The notes under the pieces are model-generated. The model was given only the letters and a program-made list of their open reading frames with translations. It searched no databases and had not been told where the DNA came from. From Mycobacteriales bacterium (lineage in GTDB: Bacteria > Actinomycetota > Actinomycetes > Mycobacteriales > CADCTP01), in contig DASYKU010000098.1 of assembly GCA_035995165.1 (NCBI GenBank), positions 18,928-82,927 of the forward strand: a stretch of 64,000 bases of DNA. The letters are read 5' to 3'. Positions 34,056 to 42,989 of the stretch are shown here, piece after piece. Both the position numbers and the translations under genes were made by a program. How positions within the stretch are numbered: the first letter of the stretch is position 1; every line of letters starts with the position of its first letter.

Positions 34056-35130
34056 CGGCCGGCCGCGGGTCGCGGTCATCCTCTCCGGCTGGCCGCGGGT
34101 CTCCGAGTCCTTCGCGCTGAACGAGGTGCTGGCGCTGAAGCGGGCCGGGATGCTCGCCGCGGTGCTGGCGCTGAAGACCGGCGACGGCGGGCCGCCGCAC
34201 CCGGCCGCGGCCGAGCTCGAGCCGCTGGTCGAGGTGCTGCCGCCCGGCGACGTCGACGCGCAGGCCGAGGCGGCCGTGCAGCGGCTGGACGGGATCGGCA
34301 TCTCGGCCGTGCACGGCTACTTCGCGCACGCGCCGGCCGCGGTGGCCGCCGCGGTCGCGAGCAAGTTCGGCGTCCCGTACGGGTTCAGCGTGCACGCGCT
34401 GGACGCGCGCAAGGTGCCGCGCGACGAGCTCGGCGAGCGTGCCCGCGGCGCGGCCCTCGTGGTCGCCTGCAACGACGACGCCGCGGCCGAGGTCGAGGCC
34501 GCCGGCACCACCCCGACGGTGGTCCGGCACGGCGTGGACCTGGTCGCCTTCCCGGCGACCCGGCCGGCCGAGCACGACCCGGTGCAGCTGCTCGCGGTCG
34601 GCCGGCTGGTGGAGAAGAAGGGCTTCGAGGTCCTGCTGGAGGCGCTGTCCCGGCTGGACCGGCCGTACCGGCTGCGGCTGGTCGGCGACGGCCCGCTGCG
34701 CCCGGCGCTGACCGCGCTGATCGACGCGCACCGGCTGGCCGACCGGGTCGAGCTGGTCGGCCGCTGCACGCACGCGACGCTGCCGGAGTACTACGCCTCG
34801 GCCGACGTGGTCGTGGTCCCCTCCGTGGTCGACTCGGCCGGCGACCGCGACGGCCTGCCGAACGTGGTGCTGGAGAGCATGGCCAGCCAGCGCCCGGTGG
34901 TGGCCAGCGAGGTCGCGGCGATCCCGTCCGCGGTCCGCGACGGCGTCACCGGCACCCTGGTCCCGCCCCGGGACCCGGACGCGCTGGCCGCGGCGATCGC
35001 GGCGCTGATCGACTCGCCGGCGAGGCGGGCCGAGCTCGGCCGCGGCGCCCGCGCGGTCGCCGAGACCGAGTTCGGGCTGACCAGCCGGACCGAGGAGTTC
35101 TGCCGGGTGCTGGAGCGGGCGTATGGCTGA
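34039..35130 (+). CDS. glycosyltransferase family 4 protein
   Basis: This 363-residue GT-B retaining glycosyltransferase has N-terminal VILSGWPRVSESFALNEVLA and the acceptor-side HGYFAHAPAAVAAA. The donor domain has AVGRLVEKKGFEVLLEAL, LVGDGPLRPAL and the E-x7-E nucleotide-sugar motif in DRDGLPNVVLESMASQRPVV. It adds a sugar to a growing lipid-linked or soluble glycan in the cytoplasm. It overlaps both neighbours (17 bases before, 8 bases after), consistent with strict co-translation. Donor and acceptor are unknown. Confidence 0.92.
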   Translation: MSSSSNGRPRVAVILSGWPRVSESFALNEVLALKRAGMLAAVLALKTGDGGPPHPAAAELEPLVEVLPPGDVDAQAEAAVQRLDGIGISAVHGYFAHAPAAVAAAVASKFGVPYGFSVHALDARKVPRDELGERARGAALVVACNDDAAAEVEAAGTTPTVVRHGVDLVAFPATRPAEHDPVQLLAVGRLVEKKGFEVLLEALSRLDRPYRLRLVGDGPLRPALTALIDAHRLADRVELVGRCTHATLPEYYASADVVVVPSVVDSAGDRDGLPNVVLESMASQRPVVASEVAAIPSAVRDGVTGTLVPPRDPDALAAAIAALIDSPARRAELGRGARAVAETEFGLTSRTEEFCRVLERAYG

Positions 35131-36484
35131 GTTCGAGGAACACCGGGACACCATCGGGTACGTCCTGAAGGGCTACCCGCGCATCTCCGAGCTGTTCATC
35201 GCCAGCGAGATCTGGCGGCTGGAGCAGCTCGGACTGCCGCTGCGGCTGTTCGTGCTCAAGCCGGCCGAGGAGAGCGACCACCACCCGGTCGTCGACAAGA
35301 TCGAGGCGACCCCGTCGTACCTGCCGGACGCGACCTCGCTGTCGAACACCACCGTGCCGCGCTGGCTGCGGGAGAACTTCGGCTCGTTCCGGGCGCCGCT
35401 GGGCCGCTACGCCCGCAAGCACCCGGTCAAGGTCGCCCGGACCGCGGCGACCGCGCTCCGGCAGGCGATCCGGGCCCGCAAGGGGCTGCGGCCGCGCTCG
35501 ATCTACCTCAAGGAGTTCCTGCAGGCCGTCGACCTGGCCGACCGGCTGGACCAGGCCGGGGACGTACGGCACCTGCACGCGCACTTCGCGCACGGCACCA
35601 CGACCGTGACCTGGCTGGCCTCGATGCTGACCGGGCTGCCGTTCTCCTTCACCGGGCACGCCAAGGACATCTACCGGGAGTCGCTGAACCCGGCCGGGCT
35701 GCTGCCGCGCAAGATGCGGGCGGCCTCGTTCGTGGTCACCTGCACCGGCGCGAACAAGGCGCACCTGCAGCGGCTGGAGCCGACCGCGGACGTGCACCTC
35801 ATCTACCACGGGCTGAACGCGGACTTCGCCGCGCTGCTGCCGGCGTTCACCGGCATGCGGGCGGAAGCGCGGCGCATCGAGGGTGACGACGACGAGGAAC
35901 CTGAGCCTGCCCGGTCCGGAACCGGCCTGAAGGTCGTCGCGGTCGGCCGGATGGTGCCGAAGAAGGGTTTCGACGTGCTGGTCGAGGCCGTCGCCGACCT
36001 CCGCGACCGCGGCGTCGACCTGGAGCTGGTCATCGCCGGCGAGGACGGCCCGGACGCCGGGCGGATCCGCGCGCTGGTGGCCGAGCGCTGCCCGGAGCTG
36101 GTCCGCTTCACCGGCCCGCTGACCCAGTGCGAGCTGCTGGAGCTCTACCGCAGCGCGAACGTCTTCGCGCTGGCGTGCCGGGTCGACGGCGACGGCGACC
36201 GGGACGGCATCCCCAACGTCATGGTCGAGGCGATGGCGGCCGGGCTGCCGGTCGTCTCGACCGCGGTGTCCGGCATCCCGGAGCTCGTCCGGGACGGCGA
36301 GAACGGGCTGCTGGTGCCGCCCGAGGACCCGGCCGCGCTGGCCGGGGCACTGCTCAAGCTGGCTGCCGACGCGCCGCTGCGGGACCGACTGGCCGCGGCC
36401 GGCCGGGCGACCGTGGCGGAACGGTTCGACGGCGACGTGCTCGCCCGCAGGATGGCGGGGTTGTTTCACGGCGGCCGGCCGTGA
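35123..36484 (+). CDS. glycosyltransferase family 4 protein (WcaL-like)
   Basis: This 453-residue GT-B enzyme resembles colanic-acid-type transferases. It starts YVLKGYPRISELFIASEIWR. It has HLHAHFAHGTTTVTWLAS, FTGHAKDIYRE, the donor domain AVGRMVPKKGFDVLVEAV and DRDGIPNVMVEAMAAGLPVV. A linker of about 15 acidic residues (GDDDEEPEPA) separates the two halves and is not typical. It is a paralogue of the preceding gene. The stop overlaps the GTG of the heparinase-like gene (GTGA). Confidence 0.92.
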   Translation: MAEFEEHRDTIGYVLKGYPRISELFIASEIWRLEQLGLPLRLFVLKPAEESDHHPVVDKIEATPSYLPDATSLSNTTVPRWLRENFGSFRAPLGRYARKHPVKVARTAATALRQAIRARKGLRPRSIYLKEFLQAVDLADRLDQAGDVRHLHAHFAHGTTTVTWLASMLTGLPFSFTGHAKDIYRESLNPAGLLPRKMRAASFVVTCTGANKAHLQRLEPTADVHLIYHGLNADFAALLPAFTGMRAEARRIEGDDDEEPEPARSGTGLKVVAVGRMVPKKGFDVLVEAVADLRDRGVDLELVIAGEDGPDAGRIRALVAERCPELVRFTGPLTQCELLELYRSANVFALACRVDGDGDRDGIPNVMVEAMAAGLPVVSTAVSGIPELVRDGENGLLVPPEDPAALAGALLKLAADAPLRDRLAAAGRATVAERFDGDVLARRMAGLFHGGRP

Positions 36485-38292
36485 CAGCCCCGTTGGTCGC
36501 GGGCGGGCCGGCGGTGGAACGGCCGGTGGTGGGGCGACTGCCGGCCGTTCCCCGTTCGGTGTTCTGCGTGATCGACGACCTCGGGCGTGACCTCGCGGTG
36601 GCGCGGGCGGCGAAGGCCGGCCGGTTCAGCCACTGCGGGGTGGCGCTCGACCTGGGCCGCCGCCCCGACTGGATCGGCGGCGGTCTCGGCGATCCCGAGT
36701 GGCGCATCGAGTGGGTGAAGCTCTACGAGGGTCTCGACCTGGCGTACGCGTGCGTGGCCACCGGGGACGGCGGGTTCCTGACCGCCTGGGAGGACCTGGT
36801 CGAGTCCTTCTGCTACCAGGTCCCGGTCGGGCACGACACGTCCGACGTCTCGGCCCGCCGGATCCAGAACTGGCTGTACGCCTGGCAGCGGTTCGCCGCC
36901 GACCCGGACTTCGCCGGGCTGCGCCCGGGCCTGGCCGAGCTGCTGGTCTCCCGGCTGCGGGCCGACGTCGCGCACCTGGAGGCGCACCTCACCCCGGAGC
37001 GCAACCACCGCACCCTGGAGCTGTACGCGCTGCTGCTGGCCGGCCTCGCCCTCGACGAGGACATGGTGGCCCGCCGCGCGCTGAACCGGCTGGCCGCGAA
37101 CGCCGACACCGACATCTGGGCCGACGGCGTGCACCGTGAGTGCAGCACCGACTATCACCTGATCGTGCTGCGCTCGCTGCTCGGCGCGATCGCCAACGCC
37201 CGCCGCTTCGACCTCGAGGTGCCGCCGGAGCTGCTGGCCGCGGCCGGCCGGGCCTGCGACTTCGCACTGCACGTGCAGCGCCCCGACGGGCTGACCCCGG
37301 CGCTGTCCGACGGCGACCAGGGCGACTTCCGCGCCGTCCTGCTGCTGGGCGCCGACCTGCTGGAGCGCGCGGACCTGCGCTGGGCCGCGACCGCCGGCAC
37401 CGCCGGCAGCGTCCCGGCCGACACCGGCGCCGACTTCCCGGTCGGCGGCTACTTCATCCAGCGCAGCGGCTGGGGCGACGGCGACCGGGCGTACGCCGAC
37501 GAGCGCTGGCTGATCCTCGACGCCGGCCCGCTCGGTGACGGCGGCCACGGGCACTACGACCAGCTCTCGGTGGAGATCGCGGCCGGCGGCCGGCTGCTGG
37601 TGGCCGACCCGGGCCGCTACACCTACGACGCCGAGTACGGCACGCTCGACGGCGCCCCCGGCTGGCGGCACTGGTTCAAGGGCACCGCGGCCCACAACAC
37701 GGTCTGCGTGGACGGCCTGGACCAGACGCCGTACCGGCCGGGCAAGCCGGCCAAGGGCAAGCCGACCTCGACCGCGCGGCTGCTGGACCGGTGGACCACC
37801 GCCGGGCTGGACCTGCTGCGGGCCGAGGTCACCAGCCCCTGCTACGACGCCGTGCACACCCGGACCGTCGCGTTCGTCGACGACGACTACTGGATCGTCC
37901 ACGACCGGCTGCGGGCCGCGACCCCGCACACGTACGAGGCCCGCTGGCACCTGGCCCCGACCGCGGCCGGCGCGGTCGAGCTGGAGCCGGACCGGCTGGC
38001 CGCGCCCGGGCTGCAGCTGCTGACCCCGCTGGGCGAGCTGAGCGTGACCGACGGCTGGATCTCGGCCTCGTACGGGCGCAAGCAGCCGGCTCCCGTCGCC
38101 GTGCTGGCCGCCGCCGGCGCCGACGTCGACCTGGTCACGGTCATCGTGCCCGGCGGCGACGGGCCGGCCCGGGCGGAGGCCGAGGTGACCGGCGACCGGG
38201 TCGAGGTCCGGGTGCACCGGCCCGGACTCGGCACCGACACCGTGCACTGGTCCCTGGCCGGGTCCGACCACGGATGGGAGCGGACATGCTGA
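36481..38292 (+). CDS. heparinase II/III-like polysaccharide lyase family protein
   Basis: This 603-residue protein has an (alpha/alpha)-toroid N-terminal half (LDLAYACVATGDGGFLTAWE through STDYHLIVLRSLLGAIANA) and a beta-sandwich C-terminal half with the family signature GGHGHYDQLSVEIAAGGRLL, VADPGRYTY and TAAHNTVCVDG. Heparinase II/III proteins cleave uronic-acid-containing glycans by beta-elimination; Tyr/His in these motifs are the usual catalytic residues. No signal peptide is visible, so it may act in the cytosol or on a membrane-bound intermediate. Encoded beside a uronate-making dehydrogenase, it may trim or edit the same polymer. Confidence 0.87.
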   Translation: MTAPLVAGGPAVERPVVGRLPAVPRSVFCVIDDLGRDLAVARAAKAGRFSHCGVALDLGRRPDWIGGGLGDPEWRIEWVKLYEGLDLAYACVATGDGGFLTAWEDLVESFCYQVPVGHDTSDVSARRIQNWLYAWQRFAADPDFAGLRPGLAELLVSRLRADVAHLEAHLTPERNHRTLELYALLLAGLALDEDMVARRALNRLAANADTDIWADGVHRECSTDYHLIVLRSLLGAIANARRFDLEVPPELLAAAGRACDFALHVQRPDGLTPALSDGDQGDFRAVLLLGADLLERADLRWAATAGTAGSVPADTGADFPVGGYFIQRSGWGDGDRAYADERWLILDAGPLGDGGHGHYDQLSVEIAAGGRLLVADPGRYTYDAEYGTLDGAPGWRHWFKGTAAHNTVCVDGLDQTPYRPGKPAKGKPTSTARLLDRWTTAGLDLLRAEVTSPCYDAVHTRTVAFVDDDYWIVHDRLRAATPHTYEARWHLAPTAAGAVELEPDRLAAPGLQLLTPLGELSVTDGWISASYGRKQPAPVAVLAAAGADVDLVTVIVPGGDGPARAEAEVTGDRVEVRVHRPGLGTDTVHWSLAGSDHGWERTC

Positions 38293-39533
38293 CCGCGGCC
38301 GGGACGATCGGCGTCCGGCACGGCTTCGCGCCGGACCCGGCGCTGCCGGCCCGGGACCTGCTGCTGGACCAGGACGCGGCCCGCGACCAGCTGACCGCAC
38401 TGGACGGCCGGGTCGTCGAGGACTGCGAGCTGGTCCGGGTGAAGTACCGGATCGGCGAGAGCCTGCGCGTCACCTACCGGGTCGGCGTGGACGGGACCTG
38501 CGGGCTGCGGACGGTCCGGGTGTTCCGGGGCGGCGACAGCGCGTCGGCGTACCGGAAGGCGGCCGGGCCGGGGGTCGTGCACGACCCGGCCCTGGACGCG
38601 GTCTGGTGGTCCTTCCCGGCCGACCGCCGGCTGCAGCGGCTGGACGAGATCCTCCGCCCGGCGCCGGACCTGGCCGCGCTCGCCTCCGGCTGGGCGACGA
38701 GCGAGCTGGTCGAGTACTCCCCCGAGCGGGCCGCGACGTTCCGCGCGCTCGACCGGGCCGGGACGCCGGTCGGGTACGCCAAGGCGTACGCGCCGGGGAC
38801 CGTGGACGTGGGCGAGCGGGCCGACCGGTACGGCCGGATCGCCGGCGTACTGGCCGGCGCCGGGCTGAGCTCGCCGCTGCCGCTGGGCCGCTCCCCCGAG
38901 CGTGGCGTGCTGGTCATGCAGCCGATGCCGGGTGTGCAGTGGGGCGAGCTGGACGGGCCGGCGCTGACCGCCGCGATCCGCCGGCTCGGCGTCGCCATCG
39001 CCACCCTGCACGACTCGGGCGACCGCGCCGCGGCCGGGCTGCCCCGCTTCGCCCGCCTGGACGTACGCCGGGTCGTGCACAGCGCGCACCTCGTCGCGCT
39101 GGCCCGCCCGGACGTGTCCCGGCAGGCGCTGCGGCTGGCCGACCGGCTCGCCGACGGGCCGCCCCCCGGCGGCTCCCCGGTGCCGCTGCACGGCGACTGC
39201 CACCCCAAGAACGCGCTCGTCGACGGTGACGCGATCGCGCTGATCGACCTCGACCAGGCCGGCACCGGCCCGGCCGCGGCCGACATCGGCAGCCTCATCG
39301 CCCGGCTGCACCAGGACGGCGACACCGGCGCGATGCGGGCGGCCTTCCTGGCCGGCTACCGGACCGTACGGGCCCTGCCGGCGGAACGGTCCCTGCGCTG
39401 GCACACCGCGGCGGCGCTGGTCGCCGAACGGGCCGTCCGCGCGGTGAACCGGGTGCACCTGCCCACGCTCGACCGGCTCGGGGACCTGCTCCGGACCGCG
39501 GACGACGTGTTGTTGAACGGAGTTGGACTGTGA
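38286..39533 (+). CDS. aminoglycoside-phosphotransferase-like kinase
   Basis: This 415-residue protein has the APH-type kinase C-lobe: LHGDCHPKNALVDGDAIALI, then DLDQAGTGPAAADIG, giving the catalytic Asp, Asn and metal-binding Asp. The N-lobe is divergent, with KYRIGESLRVTYRV replacing a clear glycine-rich loop. In this setting it is more likely to phosphorylate a sugar or glycan precursor than an antibiotic. ATG 38286 has GGGAG 6 bases upstream and overlaps the heparinase-like gene by 7 bases. The stop is overlapped by the next gene. Confidence 0.83.
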   Translation: MLTAAGTIGVRHGFAPDPALPARDLLLDQDAARDQLTALDGRVVEDCELVRVKYRIGESLRVTYRVGVDGTCGLRTVRVFRGGDSASAYRKAAGPGVVHDPALDAVWWSFPADRRLQRLDEILRPAPDLAALASGWATSELVEYSPERAATFRALDRAGTPVGYAKAYAPGTVDVGERADRYGRIAGVLAGAGLSSPLPLGRSPERGVLVMQPMPGVQWGELDGPALTAAIRRLGVAIATLHDSGDRAAAGLPRFARLDVRRVVHSAHLVALARPDVSRQALRLADRLADGPPPGGSPVPLHGDCHPKNALVDGDAIALIDLDQAGTGPAAADIGSLIARLHQDGDTGAMRAAFLAGYRTVRALPAERSLRWHTAAALVAERAVRAVNRVHLPTLDRLGDLLRTADDVLLNGVGL

Positions 39534-40687
39534 CCCGCGACCGATTGCTCTTCTACTGTCAGCACTCCCTGGGCCTCGGCCACCTGGCCCGCTCCCTCCG
39601 GCTTGCGGAGGGTCTGACCGACCGGTTCGAGGTGACGCTGCTCAACGGCGGCCGCTTCCCGGCCGGCACCCGGGTCCCGGCCGGGATCGACGTGGTGAAC
39701 CTCCCGCCGCTCGGCCACGACGACGGCGTCGAGCTGGTCAGCCACGACCCGGCGTTCACGGTCGCCGCGGCCAAGGCGGCCCGGACCCGGCTGATCCTGG
39801 CCGCGCTGGCGGAGACCACGCCCTCGGTGGTGCTCATCGAGATGTACCCGTTCGGCCGGCGCAAGTTCGAGTTCGAGCTGGTGCCGCTGCTGGACGCGGT
39901 CGCCGCGCTCGGCGACGACCGGCCCCGGGTGGTCTGCAGCCTGCGCGACATCCTGGTGCAGCGGCCGGTCGGGCAGGAGAAGCACGACGAGCGCGCGGTC
40001 ACCCGGCTCAACGCGTCCTTCGACGCGATCGTCCTGCACGCCGACCCGGCGTTCGCGACGCTGGAGGAGTCCTTCCGCCCGGCGACCCCGCTGCGGGTGC
40101 CGGTGCTCTACACCGGCTTCGTCGCGCCGCCGGCCCCGGCCCCGGCCGACCGCCGGCTCGACCGGCTCGTCGTCTCCTCCGGCGGCGGCATGGTCGGCGA
40201 GCCGCTGGTGCGGGCCGCGGTCGAGGTGCACCGGGACCTGTTCATCCGGACCGGGCTGCGGACCACGGTCGTGGCCGGGCCGTTCCTGCCGGCGCCGGTC
40301 TGGGACTGGTTGCGGGACCAGGCCCGGCACAGCCCGGTGCTGGAGGCGGTCCGGCGGGTGGACGACCTGGCCCTGGAGATCGGCCGCTCCGCGCTGTCGC
40401 TGAGTCAAGGTGGGTACAACACCACCATGGACCTGCTGCGGGCGGGCACCCCCGCCGTCGTCGTCCCGTACGCGGAGGGAGCCGAGGACGAGCAGACCCG
40501 CCGGACCTCCCGGCTGGCCGAGCTCGGCGTGCTGCGGATGGTGCCGGCCACCGACCTCGCGGTCCCGGACCGGCTGCTGGCGGCGCTGGTCGACGCGGCC
40601 GGGTCCACCCCGGCGCCGGTGCCGCTGGACCTCACCGGCGCGGAGACGACCGCCCGGATCCTCGCGCCCGAGCTGGCCGTCCGATGA
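39530..40687 (+). CDS. glycosyltransferase, GT28/COG4671-like
   Basis: This 385-residue GT-B protein begins LLFYCQHSLGLGHLARSLRL, continues with LIEMYPFGRRKFEFELVPLL and CSLRDILVQRP, and has the donor-site LSQGGYNTTMDLLRAGTPAV followed by VPYAEGAEDEQTRR. It is a paralogue of the minus-strand gene at 29595-30686. GTG 39530 overlaps the kinase stop, and its own stop overlaps the following ATG (ATGA). It probably adds another residue to the glycan or modifies its lipid carrier. Confidence 0.87.
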   Translation: MTRDRLLFYCQHSLGLGHLARSLRLAEGLTDRFEVTLLNGGRFPAGTRVPAGIDVVNLPPLGHDDGVELVSHDPAFTVAAAKAARTRLILAALAETTPSVVLIEMYPFGRRKFEFELVPLLDAVAALGDDRPRVVCSLRDILVQRPVGQEKHDERAVTRLNASFDAIVLHADPAFATLEESFRPATPLRVPVLYTGFVAPPAPAPADRRLDRLVVSSGGGMVGEPLVRAAVEVHRDLFIRTGLRTTVVAGPFLPAPVWDWLRDQARHSPVLEAVRRVDDLALEIGRSALSLSQGGYNTTMDLLRAGTPAVVVPYAEGAEDEQTRRTSRLAELGVLRMVPATDLAVPDRLLAALVDAAGSTPAPVPLDLTGAETTARILAPELAVR

Positions 40688-41412
40688 GCTGGCTGGAGCC
40701 CGTCCGGGCCGCCCTGGACGAGGGGCCCTGCCGGGTCTTCTTCCGCGACGACGACGCCGGCTGGGGCGACGAGCGGCTCTGGGCGCTGCTGGACCTGTTC
40801 CGGCGCCGGTCGCTGCCGATCGACGTGGCGGTCATCCCGGGGTCGCTCACCCCCTCGCTGATCGCCGGGCTGGCCGCCCGGGCCCGGGCCGGCGGGGTGC
40901 GGCTGCACCAGCACGGCTTCGCCCACGTCGACCACGAGCCGGCCGGGCGCAAGTACGAGTTCGGGCCGTCGCGGTCCTACGACCAGCAGGCCGTGGACAT
41001 CACCCGCGGCCAGGCGCTGCTGCGGGACGCGTTCGGCGACCTGATCGAGCCGGTCTTCACCCCGCCCTGGAACCGGTGCACCTCCGACACCGCCGCGGTG
41101 CTCGCCGACACCGGCTTCCGGATCCTGTCCCGGGACAGCACGGCCGCGCCCCTGCGGGACGTCCGGGTGGCGGAGGTCCCGGTCACGGTCGACTGGTTCG
41201 GCTCCCGCAAGGGCGTCCGATGGACCCCGTTCCAGCTCGCCGAGAAGCTCGCCGACGCCGTCCGGTCCGGAGAACCGGTCGGGATCATGCTCCACCACGC
41301 CGTCACCGACCCGGGTGAGTTCGCCGCCATCGGCGCGCTGCTGGCGGTCCTCGGTGCCCACCCGAACACCAGAGCCACTCCCCTCGCCGCTCTCGCCGCG
41401 GTCCCTGGCTGA
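40684..41412 (+). CDS. polysaccharide deacetylase-like protein
   Basis: This 242-residue NodB-like protein starts with CRVFFRDDDAGWGDERLWAL, which gives the metal-binding Asp pair. It continues with LPIDVAVIPGSLTPSL, RLHQHGFAHVDHEPAG with the metal-binding histidines, FTPPWNRC and GIMLHHAVTD. It should remove acetyl groups from an amino-sugar polymer or precursor. No signal peptide is seen. It is the last gene of the operon; two strong hairpins follow within 170 bases. Confidence 0.87.
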   Translation: MSWLEPVRAALDEGPCRVFFRDDDAGWGDERLWALLDLFRRRSLPIDVAVIPGSLTPSLIAGLAARARAGGVRLHQHGFAHVDHEPAGRKYEFGPSRSYDQQAVDITRGQALLRDAFGDLIEPVFTPPWNRCTSDTAAVLADTGFRILSRDSTAAPLRDVRVAEVPVTVDWFGSRKGVRWTPFQLAEKLADAVRSGEPVGIMLHHAVTDPGEFAAIGALLAVLGAHPNTRATPLAALAAVPG

Positions 41413-41493
41413 ACCCCGACCAGCCAAGGACCCGGTAGGGCTCGTCCTCATCCGGTTCGCTGCCTCCAGCAGGAACCGGTGCGGGGCGGGGAG

Positions 41494-41524
41494 GTCCGTC
41501 GCCCGGCTCCCCCGGGCGACGGAC
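41494..41524 (+). terminator. terminator hairpin 1 of the surface-glycan operon
   Basis: The 13-bp arms GTCCGTCGCCCGG and CCGGGCGACGGAC pair perfectly around CTCCC, 82 bases after the deacetylase stop codon. There is no U tract, as is common for actinobacterial terminators. Confidence 0.7.
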
Positions 41525-41535
41525 CCGGTGAGATC

Positions 41536-41576
41536 CTGGCCCCGCCCCCGGCATCTCCCTCCGGGGGCGGGGCCAG
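41536..41576 (+). terminator. terminator hairpin 2 of the surface-glycan operon
   Basis: The 16-bp arms CTGGCCCCGCCCCCGG and CCGGGGGCGGGGCCAG pair perfectly around a 9-base loop, 12 bases after hairpin 1. With hairpin 1 it forms a tandem barrier that insulates the next operon. Confidence 0.75.
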
Positions 41577-41721
41577 TACTCGTCTCTCCCCCGCCCGCCC
41601 ACCCCGTTCCGCCGGCTCCGCGCGCACCCGGGCGCCGACCGGATTCCTTCCGGCCGGCGCTTCTGCGTTGCGACGGTGGATCCGTGGGGTCACGTATAAG
41701 AAACGACCGTAGGTGGAGTAG

Positions 41722-41752
41722 TTGACATATGGTCCTACCTTATTGCCATACT
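41722..41752 (+). promoter_or_regulatory. promoter of the Fe(III)-type ABC importer operon
   Basis: TTGACA (41722-41727) and CATACT (41747-41752) form a sigma-70-like promoter with a long 19-base spacer. The GntR-type operator occupies the spacer, so a bound repressor would exclude RNA polymerase. Confidence 0.55.
41728..41742. promoter_or_regulatory. candidate FadR/GntR operator A
   Basis: TATGGTCCTACCTTA is a near-palindrome (TAxGGT-N3-ACCTTA). Its inner 12 bases GGTCCTACCTTA occur again, inverted, as TAAGGTAGGACC in operator C at 62091-62107. The core fits the GGT-N3-ACC pattern bound by FadR-subfamily GntR regulators, one of which is encoded at 63614. Confidence 0.6.
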
Positions 41753-41815
41753 GGCCGCCCGGGCGTGATCCAGCACACGCCCCGCCAGGAGTGACCCCAA
41801 TGGAGGGATCAGGCG

Positions 41816-42913
41816 ATGGGACGACGGCGGCGACTTCATTCAGTGCTTCTCCCGGCGAGTATGGCCGGCCTGTTGCTCGGCGCCGCTGCCTGCGGCGGCT
41901 CGTCCGGCGGCGGCGGCGCGGCGGCGGCCGCACCGGACACGAGCCTGGACTCCAAGACCACCCAGGAGCTCGCGACCCAGGCCGCGCAGGAGGGCTCCCT
42001 CACCTGGTACACGACCTTCGCCGACGACGACGTGCAGCCGATCGTCGCCGCGTTCAACAAGACGTACCCGAACGTGAAGGTGAACTCGCTGCGCTTGTCC
42101 GCGGACAAGATCCCGCAGCGGGTGCTCACCGAGCAGAAGGGCGGCAAGCACAACGCCGACATCGTCTCCGGTGACTCGCCCCAGGTGGCCCAGCTGCTGC
42201 AGGCGGGCTCGCTGCAGCCGTACACGCCCAAGGACATCTCCGCGCTGCCGTCCGGGCTGGACCTGCCCAAGGGCTACGAGGGCGTGGTCTACGCGGTGAC
42301 CACGACCGTCGCGTACAACCCGAAGCTGGTGGCGCAGAAAGGGCTCCCGGTGCCGAAGTCCTGGGAGGACCTGACCCAGCCGGCCTGGAAGGGTCAGTTC
42401 TCCATCGACCCCAGCGCGGTCAACTGGTACGACAGCCTGGTCCAGTCGATGGGCCACGACAAGGCGATCGACCTGCTCAAGCGGCTCGGCGACAACAGCC
42501 CGGTGTTCGTGGAGAGCCACACCCAGGCGCTGACCCAGGTGCAGGCGGGCGAGCCGATCGGCGCCGCCACCGCGTACGGCTACAAGGCCTCCAGCCTGAA
42601 GGAGAAGACCCCGGACTCGGTCGAGTTCGTCAACTCCGACCCGCTGCCGGCCTCGCTCACCCTGGTCGACGTGGTCAAGGACGCGCCGCACCCGGCCGCG
42701 GCCCGGCTGTTCGAGGACTGGATCGTGTCCAAGGAGGGCCAGCAGGCCGTCGTGGACATCACCAACCACACCTCGATCCGGCCGGACGTGAAGAACGACG
42801 CCAGCGTCTGGGACGAGACGAAGTGGCCGGCCGCGTGGGGCAAGCCGAACCTGCCGGCGGCCGAGTACAACACCGAGCTCGCGGAGATGAAGTCGGCGCT
42901 GCACGCGCCGTGA
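41816..42913 (+). CDS. ABC transporter substrate-binding lipoprotein, Fe(III)/organic-anion type
   Basis: This 365-residue lipoprotein has a basic n-region (MGRRRR), a hydrophobic core and lipobox LLGAAAC with Cys26 as the lipidation site. The mature part starts with a Gly/Ala linker, then GSLTWYTTFADDDVQPIVAA, FNKTYPNVKVNSLRL and KHNADIVSGDSPQVAQLLQA. This matches the FutA/AfuA-like family that captures Fe3+ or small organic anions. GGAGGG lies upstream of ATG 41816. The conserved iron-binding Tyr pair is not obvious, so an organic substrate is plausible. A strong hairpin follows, before the permease. Confidence 0.92.
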   Translation: MGRRRRLHSVLLPASMAGLLLGAAACGGSSGGGGAAAAAPDTSLDSKTTQELATQAAQEGSLTWYTTFADDDVQPIVAAFNKTYPNVKVNSLRLSADKIPQRVLTEQKGGKHNADIVSGDSPQVAQLLQAGSLQPYTPKDISALPSGLDLPKGYEGVVYAVTTTVAYNPKLVAQKGLPVPKSWEDLTQPAWKGQFSIDPSAVNWYDSLVQSMGHDKAIDLLKRLGDNSPVFVESHTQALTQVQAGEPIGAATAYGYKASSLKEKTPDSVEFVNSDPLPASLTLVDVVKDAPHPAAARLFEDWIVSKEGQQAVVDITNHTSIRPDVKNDASVWDETKWPAAWGKPNLPAAEYNTELAEMKSALHAP

Positions 42914-42920
42914 CAGACGC

Positions 42921-42953
42921 GGTGGCCGGCGCCGTCATCCGGCGCCGGCCACC
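42921..42953 (+). terminator. attenuating stem-loop between binding-protein and permease genes
   Basis: Thirteen-base arms GGTGGCCGGCGCC and GGCGCCGGCCACC pair perfectly around GTCATCC, 8 bases after the binding-protein stop. Such structures usually protect the upstream message and reduce read-through, giving more binding protein than permease. Confidence 0.65.
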
Positions 42954-42989
42954 CGCACCTCCCTCCGTCGTCGGCGATTGGAGCCCGTG

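Larger units (their letters stand above)
41413..41815. other. 403-bp intergenic region: end of glycan operon, start of catabolic island
   Basis: The first half carries two large hairpins that close the glycan operon. The second half is AT-richer and carries a TTGACA/CATACT promoter with an internal palindromic operator for the ABC-import operon. Short frames crossing this region read through the hairpin arms and are not called as genes. Confidence 0.6.

Noticed and set aside
38286..39533. Aminoglycoside resistance gene
   Set aside because: Only the kinase C-lobe motifs match, and the gene sits in the middle of a coupled glycan operon, so a sugar or glycan substrate is more likely.
41494..41712. 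Short plus- and minus-strand frames between 41413 and 41815
   Set aside because: They read through the arms of two perfect hairpins and show no conserved motif.
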